This document shows positions 13,709-22,658 of a DNA stretch of 28,936 nucleotides, piece by piece (the first letter of the stretch is position 1; the number at the start of each line of letters is the position of its first letter). The notes beneath the pieces were generated by a model. That model ran no database searches, was not told the DNA's origin, and saw only the letters and a program-made list of their open reading frames with translations. Source of the stretch: JAJTFW01 sp964534995 (GTDB lineage Bacteria; Bacteroidota; Bacteroidia; AKYH767-A; OLB10); assembly GCA_964534995.1 (NCBI GenBank), contig CAZHSC010000045.1:1-28936 (forward strand). The letters run 5' to 3'. Both the position numbers and the translations under genes were made by a program.

Positions 13709-15901
13709 ATGGCCATCCTCCGCTTCCGCGCACTGGAAAAATGTATCAACCGCAGCCCTGTTGTGGTAACTCCACCATCAGGTAAAGTTTCCGACTATTA
13801 CGGAATCAATGTTTTCGACAAGGAGAAAATGCATAAATACTTGAGTAAAGAAGTGTTCAGGCAGGTGATGGAAGCGATCAATACCGGCCAGCGGATTGAC
13901 CGTAAAGTGGCGGAGTTGGTAGCCGCGGCCATGAAAAGCTGGGCGGTAAGCATGGGGGCCACCCATTATACCCACTGGTTTCAGCCGCTAACAGGTACCA
14001 CAGCCGAAAAACATGATGCGTTTTTTGAACTCAGCGATGAGGGCAGGGCCATCGAAGCTTTCAGTTCCAGTGCACTGGTGCAGCAAGAGCCGGATGCTTC
14101 CTCCTTTCCAAGCGGCGGTATCCGCAATACCTTCGAAGCGCGGGGCTATACCGCATGGGATCCAAGCTCTCCAGCGTTTATCATGGACAGTCCTTCCGGA
14201 AAGACACTGTGTATCCCTACGATCTTCGTATCCTATACCGGCGAAACGCTCGATTACAAAGCGCCATTACTGAAAGCGCTGCATGCACTGAATCAGGCCG
14301 CTGTTCCCGTTTGTCAGTATTTCGACAAAAACGTAAATTATGTATGGTCAACACTCGGTATTGAACAGGAGTATTTTCTTGTTGATATCGATATTTATAA
14401 TGCACGCCCTGACCTGGAAATGACAGGACGTACCTTGTTTGGTGCTGAAGCTGCCAAAGGTCAGCAGCTCGAAGACCATTATTTCGGTTCCATCCCCGAC
14501 AGGGTGAACTCCTTCATGGTGGATTTTGAAGTGGAAGCCCTCAAACTGGGAATCCCCCTCAAAACCCGTCACAATGAAGTAGCCCCTTCACAATTTGAAT
14601 GTGCCCCGGTATTTGAAGATATTAATCTTGCCGTTGATCACAATCAGTTGCTGATGGATTTGATGGATAAAGTGGCCCGCCGGCATAATTTTAAAGTGCT
14701 CCTGCATGAAAAGCCCTATGCCGGTATCAACGGATCCGGAAAGCATAATAACTGGAGCATGACTACCAATACCGGTAAAAACCTGCTTTCACCCGGCAAT
14801 TCTCCCAAAAGTAATCTCTGGTTCCTGACCTTCTTTATCAACACGATAAAGGCGGTGCACGAACATGCCGATCTGCTGCGTGCATCTATCGCATCCGCCA
14901 GCAACGACCATCGCCTCGGGGCCAACGAAGCTCCCCCTGCTATCATGTCTATCTTCCTGGGTCGTCAGCTTTCATCTGTACTTGATGAAATTGAAAAATC
15001 AGTGAATGAAAAGAAAATGACGCCGGAGCAAAAAACAGCGTTGAAACTTAATATCGGTAAAATTCCTGAAATTCTCCTCGATAATACTGACCGTAACCGT
15101 ACCTCGCCTTTTGCTTTTACCGGTAATAAGTTTGAGTTCCGTGCAGTGGGATCTTCCGCCAATTCCGCGCACCCGATGACGATCCTGAATACCATCGTGG
15201 CCGACCAGCTGAAGAAGTTCCATGCTGAAGTGGAAACTATCGCGAAGAAAGGGGTAAAAACGGATGAAGCGGTGTTAAAGGTGTTGCGTAAGTATATTGT
15301 AGAAACCAAAGCCATCCGTTTTGAAGGCAATGGTTATGGTGAAGAATGGAAGCGTGAAGCGAAAAAACGCGGCCTGAATAATGTAACGACTACTCCCCCC
15401 GCACTCGACGCTTTTGTCACTAAGAAATCAATGGATCTTTTTGAAAGAAATGGCATCTTCAGCCACCGTGAGAATGAAGCCCGTCATGAAATTATGCTGG
15501 AGACTTATATCAAGAAAATCCAGATTGAATCAAGGGTGATGGGTAACCTGGCAATCAATCATATCCTTCCCGCGGCAATTAAGTATCAGAATTTACTGGT
15601 GCAAAATGTGGAAGGAATGAAGGATATCGGATTAGCCAAGGATACCTACAATGCACAGTTGGAGCTGATTCGCGAGATTTCTTCTCACGTTACCATCATC
15701 AAGAAGAACGTGGATGAAATGATCGAAGCCCGGAAGAAAGCGAATGCCATTGAAAATGCCCGTTCAAGAGCTATTGCGTATTGCGATAAAGTGAAAGCCT
15801 ATTTCGATACGATTCGCTACCACGTGGATAAACTCGAACTGATTGTGGATGATGAGAACTGGCCCTTGCCAAAAGTACGCGAGATGGTGACGATCCGGTA
15901 A
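13709..15901 (+). CDS. glnN: Glutamine synthetase type III (GlnN family)
   Basis: A 730-residue cytoplasmic ATP-dependent glutamate-ammonia ligase of the type III class, which is larger than type I and typical of Bacteroidota. The N-terminal type III domain is recognisable (KVSDYYGINVFDKEKM, with AAAMKSWAVSMGATHYTHWF further on). Catalytic-domain signatures are GIEQEYFLVD (glutamate site), HNEVAPSQFE from His288, and GINGSGKHNNWSM from Gly339 (ATP/Mg region), followed by NRTSPFAFTGNKFEFRAVGS. A helical C-terminal extension (about 560-730) is also typical. It has its own promoter and a strong terminator, so it is a single-gene unit for ammonia assimilation. ATG 13709 is preceded by A/T-rich sequence without Shine-Dalgarno. 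Confidence 0.96.
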   Translation: MAILRFRALEKCINRSPVVVTPPSGKVSDYYGINVFDKEKMHKYLSKEVFRQVMEAINTGQRIDRKVAELVAAAMKSWAVSMGATHYTHWFQPLTGTTAEKHDAFFELSDEGRAIEAFSSSALVQQEPDASSFPSGGIRNTFEARGYTAWDPSSPAFIMDSPSGKTLCIPTIFVSYTGETLDYKAPLLKALHALNQAAVPVCQYFDKNVNYVWSTLGIEQEYFLVDIDIYNARPDLEMTGRTLFGAEAAKGQQLEDHYFGSIPDRVNSFMVDFEVEALKLGIPLKTRHNEVAPSQFECAPVFEDINLAVDHNQLLMDLMDKVARRHNFKVLLHEKPYAGINGSGKHNNWSMTTNTGKNLLSPGNSPKSNLWFLTFFINTIKAVHEHADLLRASIASASNDHRLGANEAPPAIMSIFLGRQLSSVLDEIEKSVNEKKMTPEQKTALKLNIGKIPEILLDNTDRNRTSPFAFTGNKFEFRAVGSSANSAHPMTILNTIVADQLKKFHAEVETIAKKGVKTDEAVLKVLRKYIVETKAIRFEGNGYGEEWKREAKKRGLNNVTTTPPALDAFVTKKSMDLFERNGIFSHRENEARHEIMLETYIKKIQIESRVMGNLAINHILPAAIKYQNLLVQNVEGMKDIGLAKDTYNAQLELIREISSHVTIIKKNVDEMIEARKKANAIENARSRAIAYCDKVKAYFDTIRYHVDKLELIVDDENWPLPKVREMVTIR

Positions 15902-15921
15902 TTAAATGATTGTGTATTGCT

Positions 15922-15955
15922 AAAGAGCTCCGTGATTGCGGGGCTCTTTTTTTTT
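15922..15955 (+). terminator. Rho-independent terminator after glutamine synthetase
   Basis: AAAGAGCTCC pairs with GGGGCTCTTT (one G-T pair) around an 8-base loop and is followed directly by a run of T to 15955. It abuts the stop codon of the convergent minus-strand membrane protein gene. Confidence 0.88.
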
Positions 15956-17121
15956 CAGGAAAAACGGGCGCTGAAGTACCGGAGGCCACCGCCATATAGC
16001 AGGGTGGTAATGGTGATCAGCCATAAACTCGTGGAGGGCTGTCCGCTTTGTATTATTAGATACCCTGCAACAGCCTGCACCATTACAAGGATCAGGTTCA
16101 GGATATTGTTTTTACCGGCTTCACCATACCTTGCCAACAGGTATTCGAGAGGAAAATTATGAAAACTTAAAAGCAAGGTGCCGAATACAGGGATCATCAG
16201 CTCGGGGTTTAATGGTTCCTGTATAGATGTTTCTCTGCAGAGGAAATATCCCCCCATCGCCCAGCATAAAGCAAAAGCGCTTCCACGCAGGAGGAGTAAC
16301 GGAATGCTACCTTTGATTTCACGGGCGCCTGACTGACTGAAATGATGAACTGCAGGCAACAGGATAATGTATGAAAAGTAAATGCCTCCGAGGATCCATA
16401 AAAGTTGAACAAAGTAAAGCGAAAGGGCCATGGCTGGCAGATATATCAATGCCGGAATGAGTAAAATTGTATTGCGCAGAAAGTAAAGCGTTTTTATGAA
16501 GAAGGGAGCAGCTTCCTTCCGCATTTCGCTGATATCGGTACGTGGAAAGTAGAGAGGGATGGGGTTGCCATTCCTCCGGCTGCAATGGAAAAGAAAGAGT
16601 ATCAATTCTGCTGCGGCGAGTAATTGGAAAAGCTGGGTGCTTGTAAAAGTGAAGGGACTTGATATAAGAAAAATAAGGGCAGCACTGTAAACGATCCATT
16701 CAGTGCTATGAATACCGCCGGCAGGCATGCTTGCACTGCTGATGCTGTTGTTAAGAAATCTTAAAAATACCCATAGACAACCGATGCCCAGCAGCAAGAA
16801 TGGTATTTTCATAAGCAAAAGACAGGAGAACAACAGCAGGGCATACATGGTTCTGGCCTTGATAGCATTCACCCAGGATTCATAATAACCCTCATTTCCC
16901 GCGTTGTCTTGCAGGCGTTCATTAAGATTGAAATGAATGAAATAATTCAGCAGATAAAACAAACCCAGGAGCGGCAACACCTGTCCCAGCGAAAAAACAC
17001 CGTAGCGTAAAAGAATGGCAACCGGTAGGAAAGCAGATACAAACAGGTGATATGCATTTTTTAAAAGCAGGCCTTTGATGGTTGCTCTCCATGAAAAGTT
17101 GACCGAAATATTGTAGTCCAT
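15955..17121 (-). CDS. Multi-pass membrane protein of unknown function
   Basis: A 388-residue integral membrane protein with about ten hydrophobic segments (for example LFVSAFLPVAILLRYGVF, VLPLLGLFYLLNYFI, ALLLFSCLLLMKIPFLLLGI, LPAMALSLYFVQLLWILGGI). I recognise no named family. A short charged loop, YLLARYGEAGKNNILN, precedes the last two segments, and the overall pattern could suit a transporter or a flippase-like protein, but no diagnostic motif is visible. It is the third gene of a minus-strand set after a TonB-dependent receptor and a GT-C-like protein, 52 bases downstream of the latter, suggesting co-transcription. Its stop codon overlaps the T-run of the convergent glutamine synthetase terminator. 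Confidence 0.8.
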   Translation of the reverse strand: MDYNISVNFSWRATIKGLLLKNAYHLFVSAFLPVAILLRYGVFSLGQVLPLLGLFYLLNYFIHFNLNERLQDNAGNEGYYESWVNAIKARTMYALLLFSCLLLMKIPFLLLGIGCLWVFLRFLNNSISSASMPAGGIHSTEWIVYSAALIFLISSPFTFTSTQLFQLLAAAELILFLFHCSRRNGNPIPLYFPRTDISEMRKEAAPFFIKTLYFLRNTILLIPALIYLPAMALSLYFVQLLWILGGIYFSYIILLPAVHHFSQSGAREIKGSIPLLLLRGSAFALCWAMGGYFLCRETSIQEPLNPELMIPVFGTLLLSFHNFPLEYLLARYGEAGKNNILNLILVMVQAVAGYLIIQSGQPSTSLWLITITTLLYGGGLRYFSARFS

Positions 17122-17173
17122 GCCTTTATGTTAAGCGTTTTTACGCCGCAAAGGAGGCAATGTTACAGGTGTA

Positions 17174-18601
17174 CTATTGTTTTATCCGGTATAGCTCCCA
17201 GCCATTGGGGTAACTGTTGATAAACATCAGCCTTCCTTCATTGCGAAGACTGATGAAACTTCTGTAAGGTACAAAGTTTTTGTCATGGCTTTCAAAACGC
17301 GTCTTATTGAAAAGCAGCAAATCTCCGTTCATATATAGCATATCGGGGCTGCTCCACATATTTATGATATGCTGTGGAATATCATATGATTTCAGGGCAA
17401 TGTCGATGGCATAGGTATATAAAGTAACTGCCGGCATCGTACTGAGTGAAGCGGCAATGGCATATTCTTCCTGTTGATATTTAATGACCGGTTTTATTAC
17501 CCGGTATGCCAGCAATAACTGTACAATAATGGCTAATGAGTATATGCTTACCCGTTGGTTTCGTGTGCGGACTTTAAAAATGATAAATTCATAAGCAGGA
17601 TAAAATGCCAGTAATACCACCGGGAAAGCCGGCAGCAGGTACCTGAGGTTTTGGGCTGGTAAACCGGCGATGAAAATTAAAAACAACAATTGACTGATGA
17701 CCCAGCTAATGGGCAATCGGAAAGGGATACGCATACAGATGATAATAAATAAAAGACCGGTCAGGCAATAACCGGGATGGATTAAAGTACTCAGTACAAA
17801 TACGATGTTCGGCAATGCATACTTAACCGGAATCCCGTTAATATCAAAAGTACTGCTGAAGAAATTGGTAACAGACCATTCCTTGAGCCAGGGATGAGAG
17901 AGTAAATTCAATCCATCGGGCCCCTTTAAGAACAGACTTGGTGTTGATACGATGATGAGGGCGAAAATACATATCAGCAGGATAGAAATTCTTCTGGAGA
18001 CGGCCAGCCAGACCATGTGCAATACGGGTAGCAATAATATCATGGTGGCGTACCTTGTTTGCACAGCGAGTGCGGCCGCGCAGATGGCGATGAGTACGGA
18101 CTGGCTGCTTTTTGTTTTACGCCAGCGATAGGTTTCAAGCAGGGCAATCATCATTAAAGCCATGCTGAGCATGTCGGCCAGTCCAACAATGGATGCTTTC
18201 AGGTAAAATGGGGAGAGGAACAGTATCAGAAAAGCATATCGCTGCCTTTGGGTGCCCTCCGGATAAATGAGATTTAAGAGACGGCAAAAGGCAAGGTAAC
18301 ACACCGCGGATGACAACAGGCTAATGAACTGCAGTGAAAATAACTTGGGGATTACCAGCGAGGCAATGGCTCCTGCCAGCGGGTAGAGCAGGGGGCCATA
18401 ATGACTTGGTTGCGCCTGTCCACCGGCAAGGAATACGAAAAGCCCTTGCATGAAGCGGAAGTTTTCATGTGACTCGGTTCCATATAGCCCGTTGAAATGT
18501 TTAAGGTAGCTGATTACAAACAGGAGCGGAATCAGGAACAATACCACCAGCCAGTTAAACTGGAGGTTGACTTTTTTTTGTTGGCCGGAATCCGCTTTCA
18601 T
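17174..18601 (-). CDS. GT-C-like multi-pass membrane protein (glycosyltransferase family 39/ArnT-like)
   Basis: A 475-residue membrane protein. The first hydrophobic segment (about 16-33) is followed by an extracytoplasmic loop with acidic residues (Glu43 and Glu46 in GTESHENF), the position where GT-C glycosyltransferases keep their catalytic acid. Around ten more hydrophobic segments follow, then a soluble C-terminal part of about 110 residues (from about 365). The motif GLADMLSMALMMIALLETYRW, in which the full run is typical of dolichol/polyprenyl-phosphate-sugar dependent enzymes, also supports this fold. The likely role is transfer of a lipid-linked sugar to a periplasmic acceptor, but donor and acceptor cannot be told. 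It starts 31 bases after the TonB receptor gene in the same orientation. Confidence 0.7.
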   Translation of the reverse strand: MKADSGQQKKVNLQFNWLVVLFLIPLLFVISYLKHFNGLYGTESHENFRFMQGLFVFLAGGQAQPSHYGPLLYPLAGAIASLVIPKLFSLQFISLLSSAVCYLAFCRLLNLIYPEGTQRQRYAFLILFLSPFYLKASIVGLADMLSMALMMIALLETYRWRKTKSSQSVLIAICAAALAVQTRYATMILLLPVLHMVWLAVSRRISILLICIFALIIVSTPSLFLKGPDGLNLLSHPWLKEWSVTNFFSSTFDINGIPVKYALPNIVFVLSTLIHPGYCLTGLLFIIICMRIPFRLPISWVISQLLFLIFIAGLPAQNLRYLLPAFPVVLLAFYPAYEFIIFKVRTRNQRVSIYSLAIIVQLLLAYRVIKPVIKYQQEEYAIAASLSTMPAVTLYTYAIDIALKSYDIPQHIINMWSSPDMLYMNGDLLLFNKTRFESHDKNFVPYRSFISLRNEGRLMFINSYPNGWELYRIKQ

Positions 18602-18632
18602 GACAGAATAAAATTACGGAAAGCCTGTCGGA

Positions 18633-20945
18633 TTAAAAAGTCATATTGATACCCAGAGAGGGTAGAAATGGTAACTGATTGACACGCTGGTAACGGATCC
18701 GGTCAAAATAAAAGATGTTTTCTCTGTCATACATATTAATACCGCTGGCGGTGATCTCCATATTCGAATTTTTACCGATTACGAGGGTTTTTTTCAGGCT
18801 GAAGTCGAGACGGTGATAGGAGGGAAGGCGCTTTTCATTGAGGGGGCCATATATAATTCCCAGGTCTCCGTTGTTGGTTAATGGGTCGGTGTACAATCCA
18901 TCATCAAAATTCTGATATTCGTAAAAGCCGGCAGTGCCACTAAAGGGAAATCCGGATCCGTAGTTCCAGCGGATATTAAATTCCCAGTCCAGCTTTTTAC
19001 CAAAGGTGTAAGAGCCAACCAGGTTGATATTGTGTCGACGGTCATAATGTGGTTTGTAAGTCCGGATGCCATCGAAGCGTTCCACAAAATTTAAGGAGTA
19101 AACGGCCCATAAATAAACACGCCTGAGTTCGTATTTTGCGACGAAATCGGCACCATAGGATTTGCCCTCTTCCACGATAAAATCTTTTTTGAGATAGTCG
19201 GGTTTGTCGGAGTAAAAACCATTGTCGGGATACACCTTGTCTCTGTTGATGTTGGACAACTGCACAAACTGTTTATAAAAGCCTTCAATGTTTATGTCCA
19301 GATGTTTGGTAACATCCACCTCAACTCCCAGTATCAGGTCCCTTGCTTTCTGGAGCCTTGAATTCACCGCTTTGCCGTTGAATTCTTCGGGCAGGCTTTC
19401 CGGTCCGCTCAGGAAACCGTAAAACAGGTTCACCACATCCCTGTCGGATACCGCACTGAGTAAATTCTGCGCGTAGACGCCTCCGGCCAGTTTGATCCTC
19501 ACTTTGTCGGAAGCGTTGTATTTAATGCCAATGCGTGGTTCCGGGGAGAACTCTGACAATGAAGCAAAATACTGCAGCCTGATGCTTGGCTCAATCACGA
19601 TCTTTTCTTTTGAAATCCGGTACCGGATAAAAGAACCGAATTCAGTGGTGTTTTCAATCTGCTCATAGCTGAGCCCGGTAATGGAATTGGTGGTAAATTC
19701 TGTTCTGAAACCCAACACTTCAACACCTATTTTCAACTCATCTTTGTTGAAGAAACTGGTAAAGTTAAAACCGAAGTTGAAGCCGTTCACGGCACTGGAC
19801 CGCGGGGATTCATTCGCCTCCTGTTGTTTGATGTCGTATTTTGAATAGGCAAATACACCGTCTATGAGCGTATTTGAACCTTTGGGAACCAGGATAAAAT
19901 TGGATCCGAAACCATTCGATTTCCAGTTGATATCCGTTACGTCCTTAAATTTGGCATTGTCCGTAAAATCAAATCCAAAGAAATTCAGGCGCGATCCGTT
20001 TTCTCCGTTCATGGATACTTTGCCGTAGAAGTCGCTGAAGCTAAAGGGCAGTCCCTCTTTGTCAATATAATCATACAACACTTTTGAACTTTGATCCAGA
20101 TATGAGTTCTTGTAGGAAATAAGGAAAGAACTGCTGCTTCCTCCTTCTTCTTTTTGCTTTTTGATGGGGCCTTCAAAAAGCAACTTGCTGGCAAACGTGG
20201 TCGCGCTGAGTTTTCCGCCATACCTGCGTTTGTTCCCGTCACGGGTGGTAATGTCCATGACGGAGGATATCCTGTCGCCGTAATCCGCAGGGAATCCACC
20301 TGTATACACATCCGCATTGCGCAGGATGTCGGTATCGAAAACGGAAAAGAGTCCGATGGAATGAAATGGGTTATAAACAATCATGCCATCCAGCAATACT
20401 TTATTCATAACGGCTGTGCCCCCACGAATGTATAGCTGTCCTCCCTGATCCCCGCTGAATACCACCCCGGGTAATACCTGCAGGTATTGGGCCAGGTCAG
20501 GTTCACCGCCTATGGCCGGTATGGATTTTATTTCCCTGGGCGTGATCTTGGTTACAGAAGCTCTTACCTCTGTCTTTTGCGCTTCTTTTTCAGCCGATAC
20601 TTCTACCGACTTTAGGTTGATAACAGCCTTTTTAAGGTAAATCTGCCTGGTCAATACCTGGTTGGCGGCAATCTGAACCGGAATGTAAACAGTATCATAT
20701 CCGATGGTACTAACGGTGAGGATATAACTTCCTGGAGGTACCGTAGTGATACTGTAAAAACCGTTTACATCACTGGTGGTTCCGTATTGTGTTCCTTTGA
20801 GAAACACAGGGGTGAACAGGATAGGTTCGCCGCTCTCTTTTTCATACAGGAAGCCACGCACACTGCCACTTTGCTGGGCGTAAAGGGTAAGGGGCAGAAC
20901 AATACAGATCAATAAGGGTATCAGGCGGAGGATATGCTGTTTCAA
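18633..20945 (-). CDS. TonB-dependent outer-membrane receptor with CarboxypepD_reg-like domain
   Basis: A 770-residue outer-membrane transporter. A signal peptide (about 1-23, ending LTLYAQ) is followed by a CarboxypepD_reg-like beta domain at about 26-110 (GSVRGFLYEKESGEPILFTP, VNGFYSITTVPPGSY), common in Bacteroidota receptors. The plug lies at about 125-235 (LPGVVFSGDQGGQLYIRGG, KVLLDGMIVYNPFHSIGLFS, GGFPADYGDRISSVMDI), and the rest is a 22-strand-type barrel ending in aromatic Phe (LGINMTF). No SusD partner is adjacent, so it is not a classic Sus pair; substrate may be a siderophore, vitamin or peptide. It is likely the first gene of a three-gene minus-strand operon with two membrane proteins. 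Substrate is unknown. Confidence 0.93.
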   Translation of the reverse strand: MKQHILRLIPLLICIVLPLTLYAQQSGSVRGFLYEKESGEPILFTPVFLKGTQYGTTSDVNGFYSITTVPPGSYILTVSTIGYDTVYIPVQIAANQVLTRQIYLKKAVINLKSVEVSAEKEAQKTEVRASVTKITPREIKSIPAIGGEPDLAQYLQVLPGVVFSGDQGGQLYIRGGTAVMNKVLLDGMIVYNPFHSIGLFSVFDTDILRNADVYTGGFPADYGDRISSVMDITTRDGNKRRYGGKLSATTFASKLLFEGPIKKQKEEGGSSSSFLISYKNSYLDQSSKVLYDYIDKEGLPFSFSDFYGKVSMNGENGSRLNFFGFDFTDNAKFKDVTDINWKSNGFGSNFILVPKGSNTLIDGVFAYSKYDIKQQEANESPRSSAVNGFNFGFNFTSFFNKDELKIGVEVLGFRTEFTTNSITGLSYEQIENTTEFGSFIRYRISKEKIVIEPSIRLQYFASLSEFSPEPRIGIKYNASDKVRIKLAGGVYAQNLLSAVSDRDVVNLFYGFLSGPESLPEEFNGKAVNSRLQKARDLILGVEVDVTKHLDINIEGFYKQFVQLSNINRDKVYPDNGFYSDKPDYLKKDFIVEEGKSYGADFVAKYELRRVYLWAVYSLNFVERFDGIRTYKPHYDRRHNINLVGSYTFGKKLDWEFNIRWNYGSGFPFSGTAGFYEYQNFDDGLYTDPLTNNGDLGIIYGPLNEKRLPSYHRLDFSLKKTLVIGKNSNMEITASGINMYDRENIFYFDRIRYQRVNQLPFLPSLGINMTF

Positions 20946-21039
20946 TGGTCGGAGAATGGATAAATAAAGAGTAGGTATAGAACAGGTAAAGGTTTTTGGG
21001 CTGATTGGCAGTAGCGATAATTCACATGGATTTTATGGT

Positions 21040-21444
21040 TCAGGAACCCATGGCGATAATTCGGTCGAATTCTTCAGGTTTGATTTCAACGACAGAGAGG
21101 CGGTTCAGCTTTAGCATCTGGATATCTTTGAGCAGGGGTTCTGCTTTTATCTGCGCCAGCGTTACCGGATTTTTTAAGCGTTGATAAGGTTTAAGGTCAA
21201 CCGCTACCCAATTCGTATCTGTGGTAGTTGGATCCTGATATGCAGTTTTGAACACTTTGGCAATGCCCATCACCGCCAGGCCTTCGTTGCTGTGATAGAA
21301 TAAGGCAAGGTCACCTTTTTTCATGTTTCTCAGGTTATTCCGGGCCTGGTAGTTACGAACACCATCCCAGCAGGCCTTGCCGTCTGCTTCAAATTGCACC
21401 CAGGAGTACTTAAAGGGTTCTGACTTCACCAGCCAGTAGTTCAT
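21040..21444 (-). CDS. EVE domain-containing protein
   Basis: A 134-residue, single-domain protein of the EVE/THYN1 family (PUA-like fold), whose members bind modified nucleobases in DNA or RNA. The family start MNYWLVKSEPFKYSW is followed by WDGVRNYQARNNLR, KKGDLALFYHSNEG, VMGIAKV and the typical WVAVDLKPYQRLKNPVTL. Length matches the family. It is cytoplasmic and has no signal peptide. It reads toward the TonB receptor gene in the same direction with 94 bases between, and is divergent from the hydrolase gene at 21544. A cellular role is not established from the sequence. Confidence 0.93.
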   Translation of the reverse strand: MNYWLVKSEPFKYSWVQFEADGKACWDGVRNYQARNNLRNMKKGDLALFYHSNEGLAVMGIAKVFKTAYQDPTTTDTNWVAVDLKPYQRLKNPVTLAQIKAEPLLKDIQMLKLNRLSVVEIKPEEFDRIIAMGS

Positions 21445-21490
21445 AATCGTGCTTAAGGGTGACCGAAAATAGGAAATGTGCGGATATGAT

Positions 21491-21523
21491 TTGCCCTGAA
21501 TGACCTGTGAATTGTTATTTTTA
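21491..21523 (+). promoter_or_regulatory. Candidate promoter of the dienelactone hydrolase-like gene
   Basis: TTG (21491-21493) and TATTTTTA (21516-21523, seven of eight consensus positions satisfied) are separated by 22 bases. Transcription would start about 15 bases before the ATG at 21544. Confidence 0.4.
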
Positions 21524-21543
21524 CCATATCATCCTTATGTATC

Positions 21544-22422
21544 ATGCGTTATCTTCTGTTACTCACATCGTTGCTGTTAATTTGCGGAGTTCCTGCCAAT
21601 GCGCAGCCTGCTTGTTGCCTGCCTCCTGAAAACAGTAGTTTGTCCTTTAAAACATTTGCCGGGAACCAGGCATTTGTCGCAGCACATCTGCCTCCGCAAG
21701 CACCGGTTACAGCACCCGGCATTGGCAAAATGGTAAACCTGAAAACCGGCGATGGCAAAGAGGCAGCGGTCTATGAAGTAAAATCAGGTAAATCCGAAGG
21801 GAAAATACTTCTGGTTTTTCATGAGTGGTGGGGCCTGAATGATCACATTAAAAAGGTGGCGGAACGCCTGCACCGGGAAACGGGTGCTACCGTGTTGGCA
21901 CTGGATTTATATGACCGTAAAATAACGGACAAGCCCGAAATTGCAGCAACACTGATGCAGGGAGTGAAGGAGGAAAGGGTGCGGAGTATTATCAGGGCAG
22001 CGCTTGACTATGGTGGTAAATTTTCCCGCTTCCAGTTTATAGGATGGTGCATGGGTGGTGGCTGGAGTCTACAGGCCGCATTGATGGCGGAAGAGAAAAA
22101 TTATGGATGCGTAGTGTATTATGGTATGCCCGAAAAGGATACCGCCAGGCTGGCCACCTTGTCGGCGCCTGTATTGGGCATTTTCGCCAGACGGGATGCC
22201 TGGATAACGCCGGCCCTGGTTCAGGAGTTTAAAAGTAATATGCAGGTAAGCGGAAAAGAGCTGGAACTGTTGCAATATGATGCGGAGCATGCTTTTGCCA
22301 ACCCCAGCAATCCTGCTTATGATAAAGTAAAGGCGGCGGAAGCCATGCTAAAGTCTGTGGCGTTTATCCGTAAAAATTTTGAACAGCCGGTTCGTAAATC
22401 CGCCCAGCCTTCCAAAGACTGA
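21544..22422 (+). CDS. Exported dienelactone hydrolase family protein
   Basis: A 292-residue alpha/beta hydrolase. A signal peptide (1-20, ending PANA) indicates export to the periplasm or beyond, which differs from the cytoplasmic classical enzyme. The catalytic triad of the dienelactone hydrolase family is visible: Cys169 in GWCMGGGWS, Asp218 in FARRDAWIT and His249 in YDAEHAFANPS. The family signature HEWWGLNDHIK is at about 100-110. After the signal peptide comes a 50-residue linker with a Cys-Cys pair (PACCLPPENS). It appears monocistronic and divergent from the EVE gene. The substrate is unknown; members act on esters and lactones. Confidence 0.9.
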   Translation: MRYLLLLTSLLLICGVPANAQPACCLPPENSSLSFKTFAGNQAFVAAHLPPQAPVTAPGIGKMVNLKTGDGKEAAVYEVKSGKSEGKILLVFHEWWGLNDHIKKVAERLHRETGATVLALDLYDRKITDKPEIAATLMQGVKEERVRSIIRAALDYGGKFSRFQFIGWCMGGGWSLQAALMAEEKNYGCVVYYGMPEKDTARLATLSAPVLGIFARRDAWITPALVQEFKSNMQVSGKELELLQYDAEHAFANPSNPAYDKVKAAEAMLKSVAFIRKNFEQPVRKSAQPSKD

Positions 22423-22578
22423 TTTTAGTATCAGCCCCTTTCATGATCCTGGTGCCAAATGCCTTGCGCTGCACAGCGGAAGCAAGGGCTGAGTTTTTTG
22501 TCCTTTTCCCTGAGCGATGCGTGGAAGAATGAACAAATTTACCAGTGCACGGAAGGGGCCGCGTCACTGTAAAATGAC

Positions 22579-22586
22579 TATCTTTG
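22579..22586 (+). promoter_or_regulatory. Candidate aconitase -7 box TATCTTTG
   Basis: TATCTTTG matches TAnnTTTG exactly, 72 bases before the aconitase ATG. No TTG is present at the usual distance upstream. Confidence 0.45.
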
Positions 22587-22658
22587 CGCCATTAAAAAAT
22601 CGGGCTTTTGCCGGCAAGGTGAGCCTCAGTATTTAATAATGATTTATCCCAAAATAAA

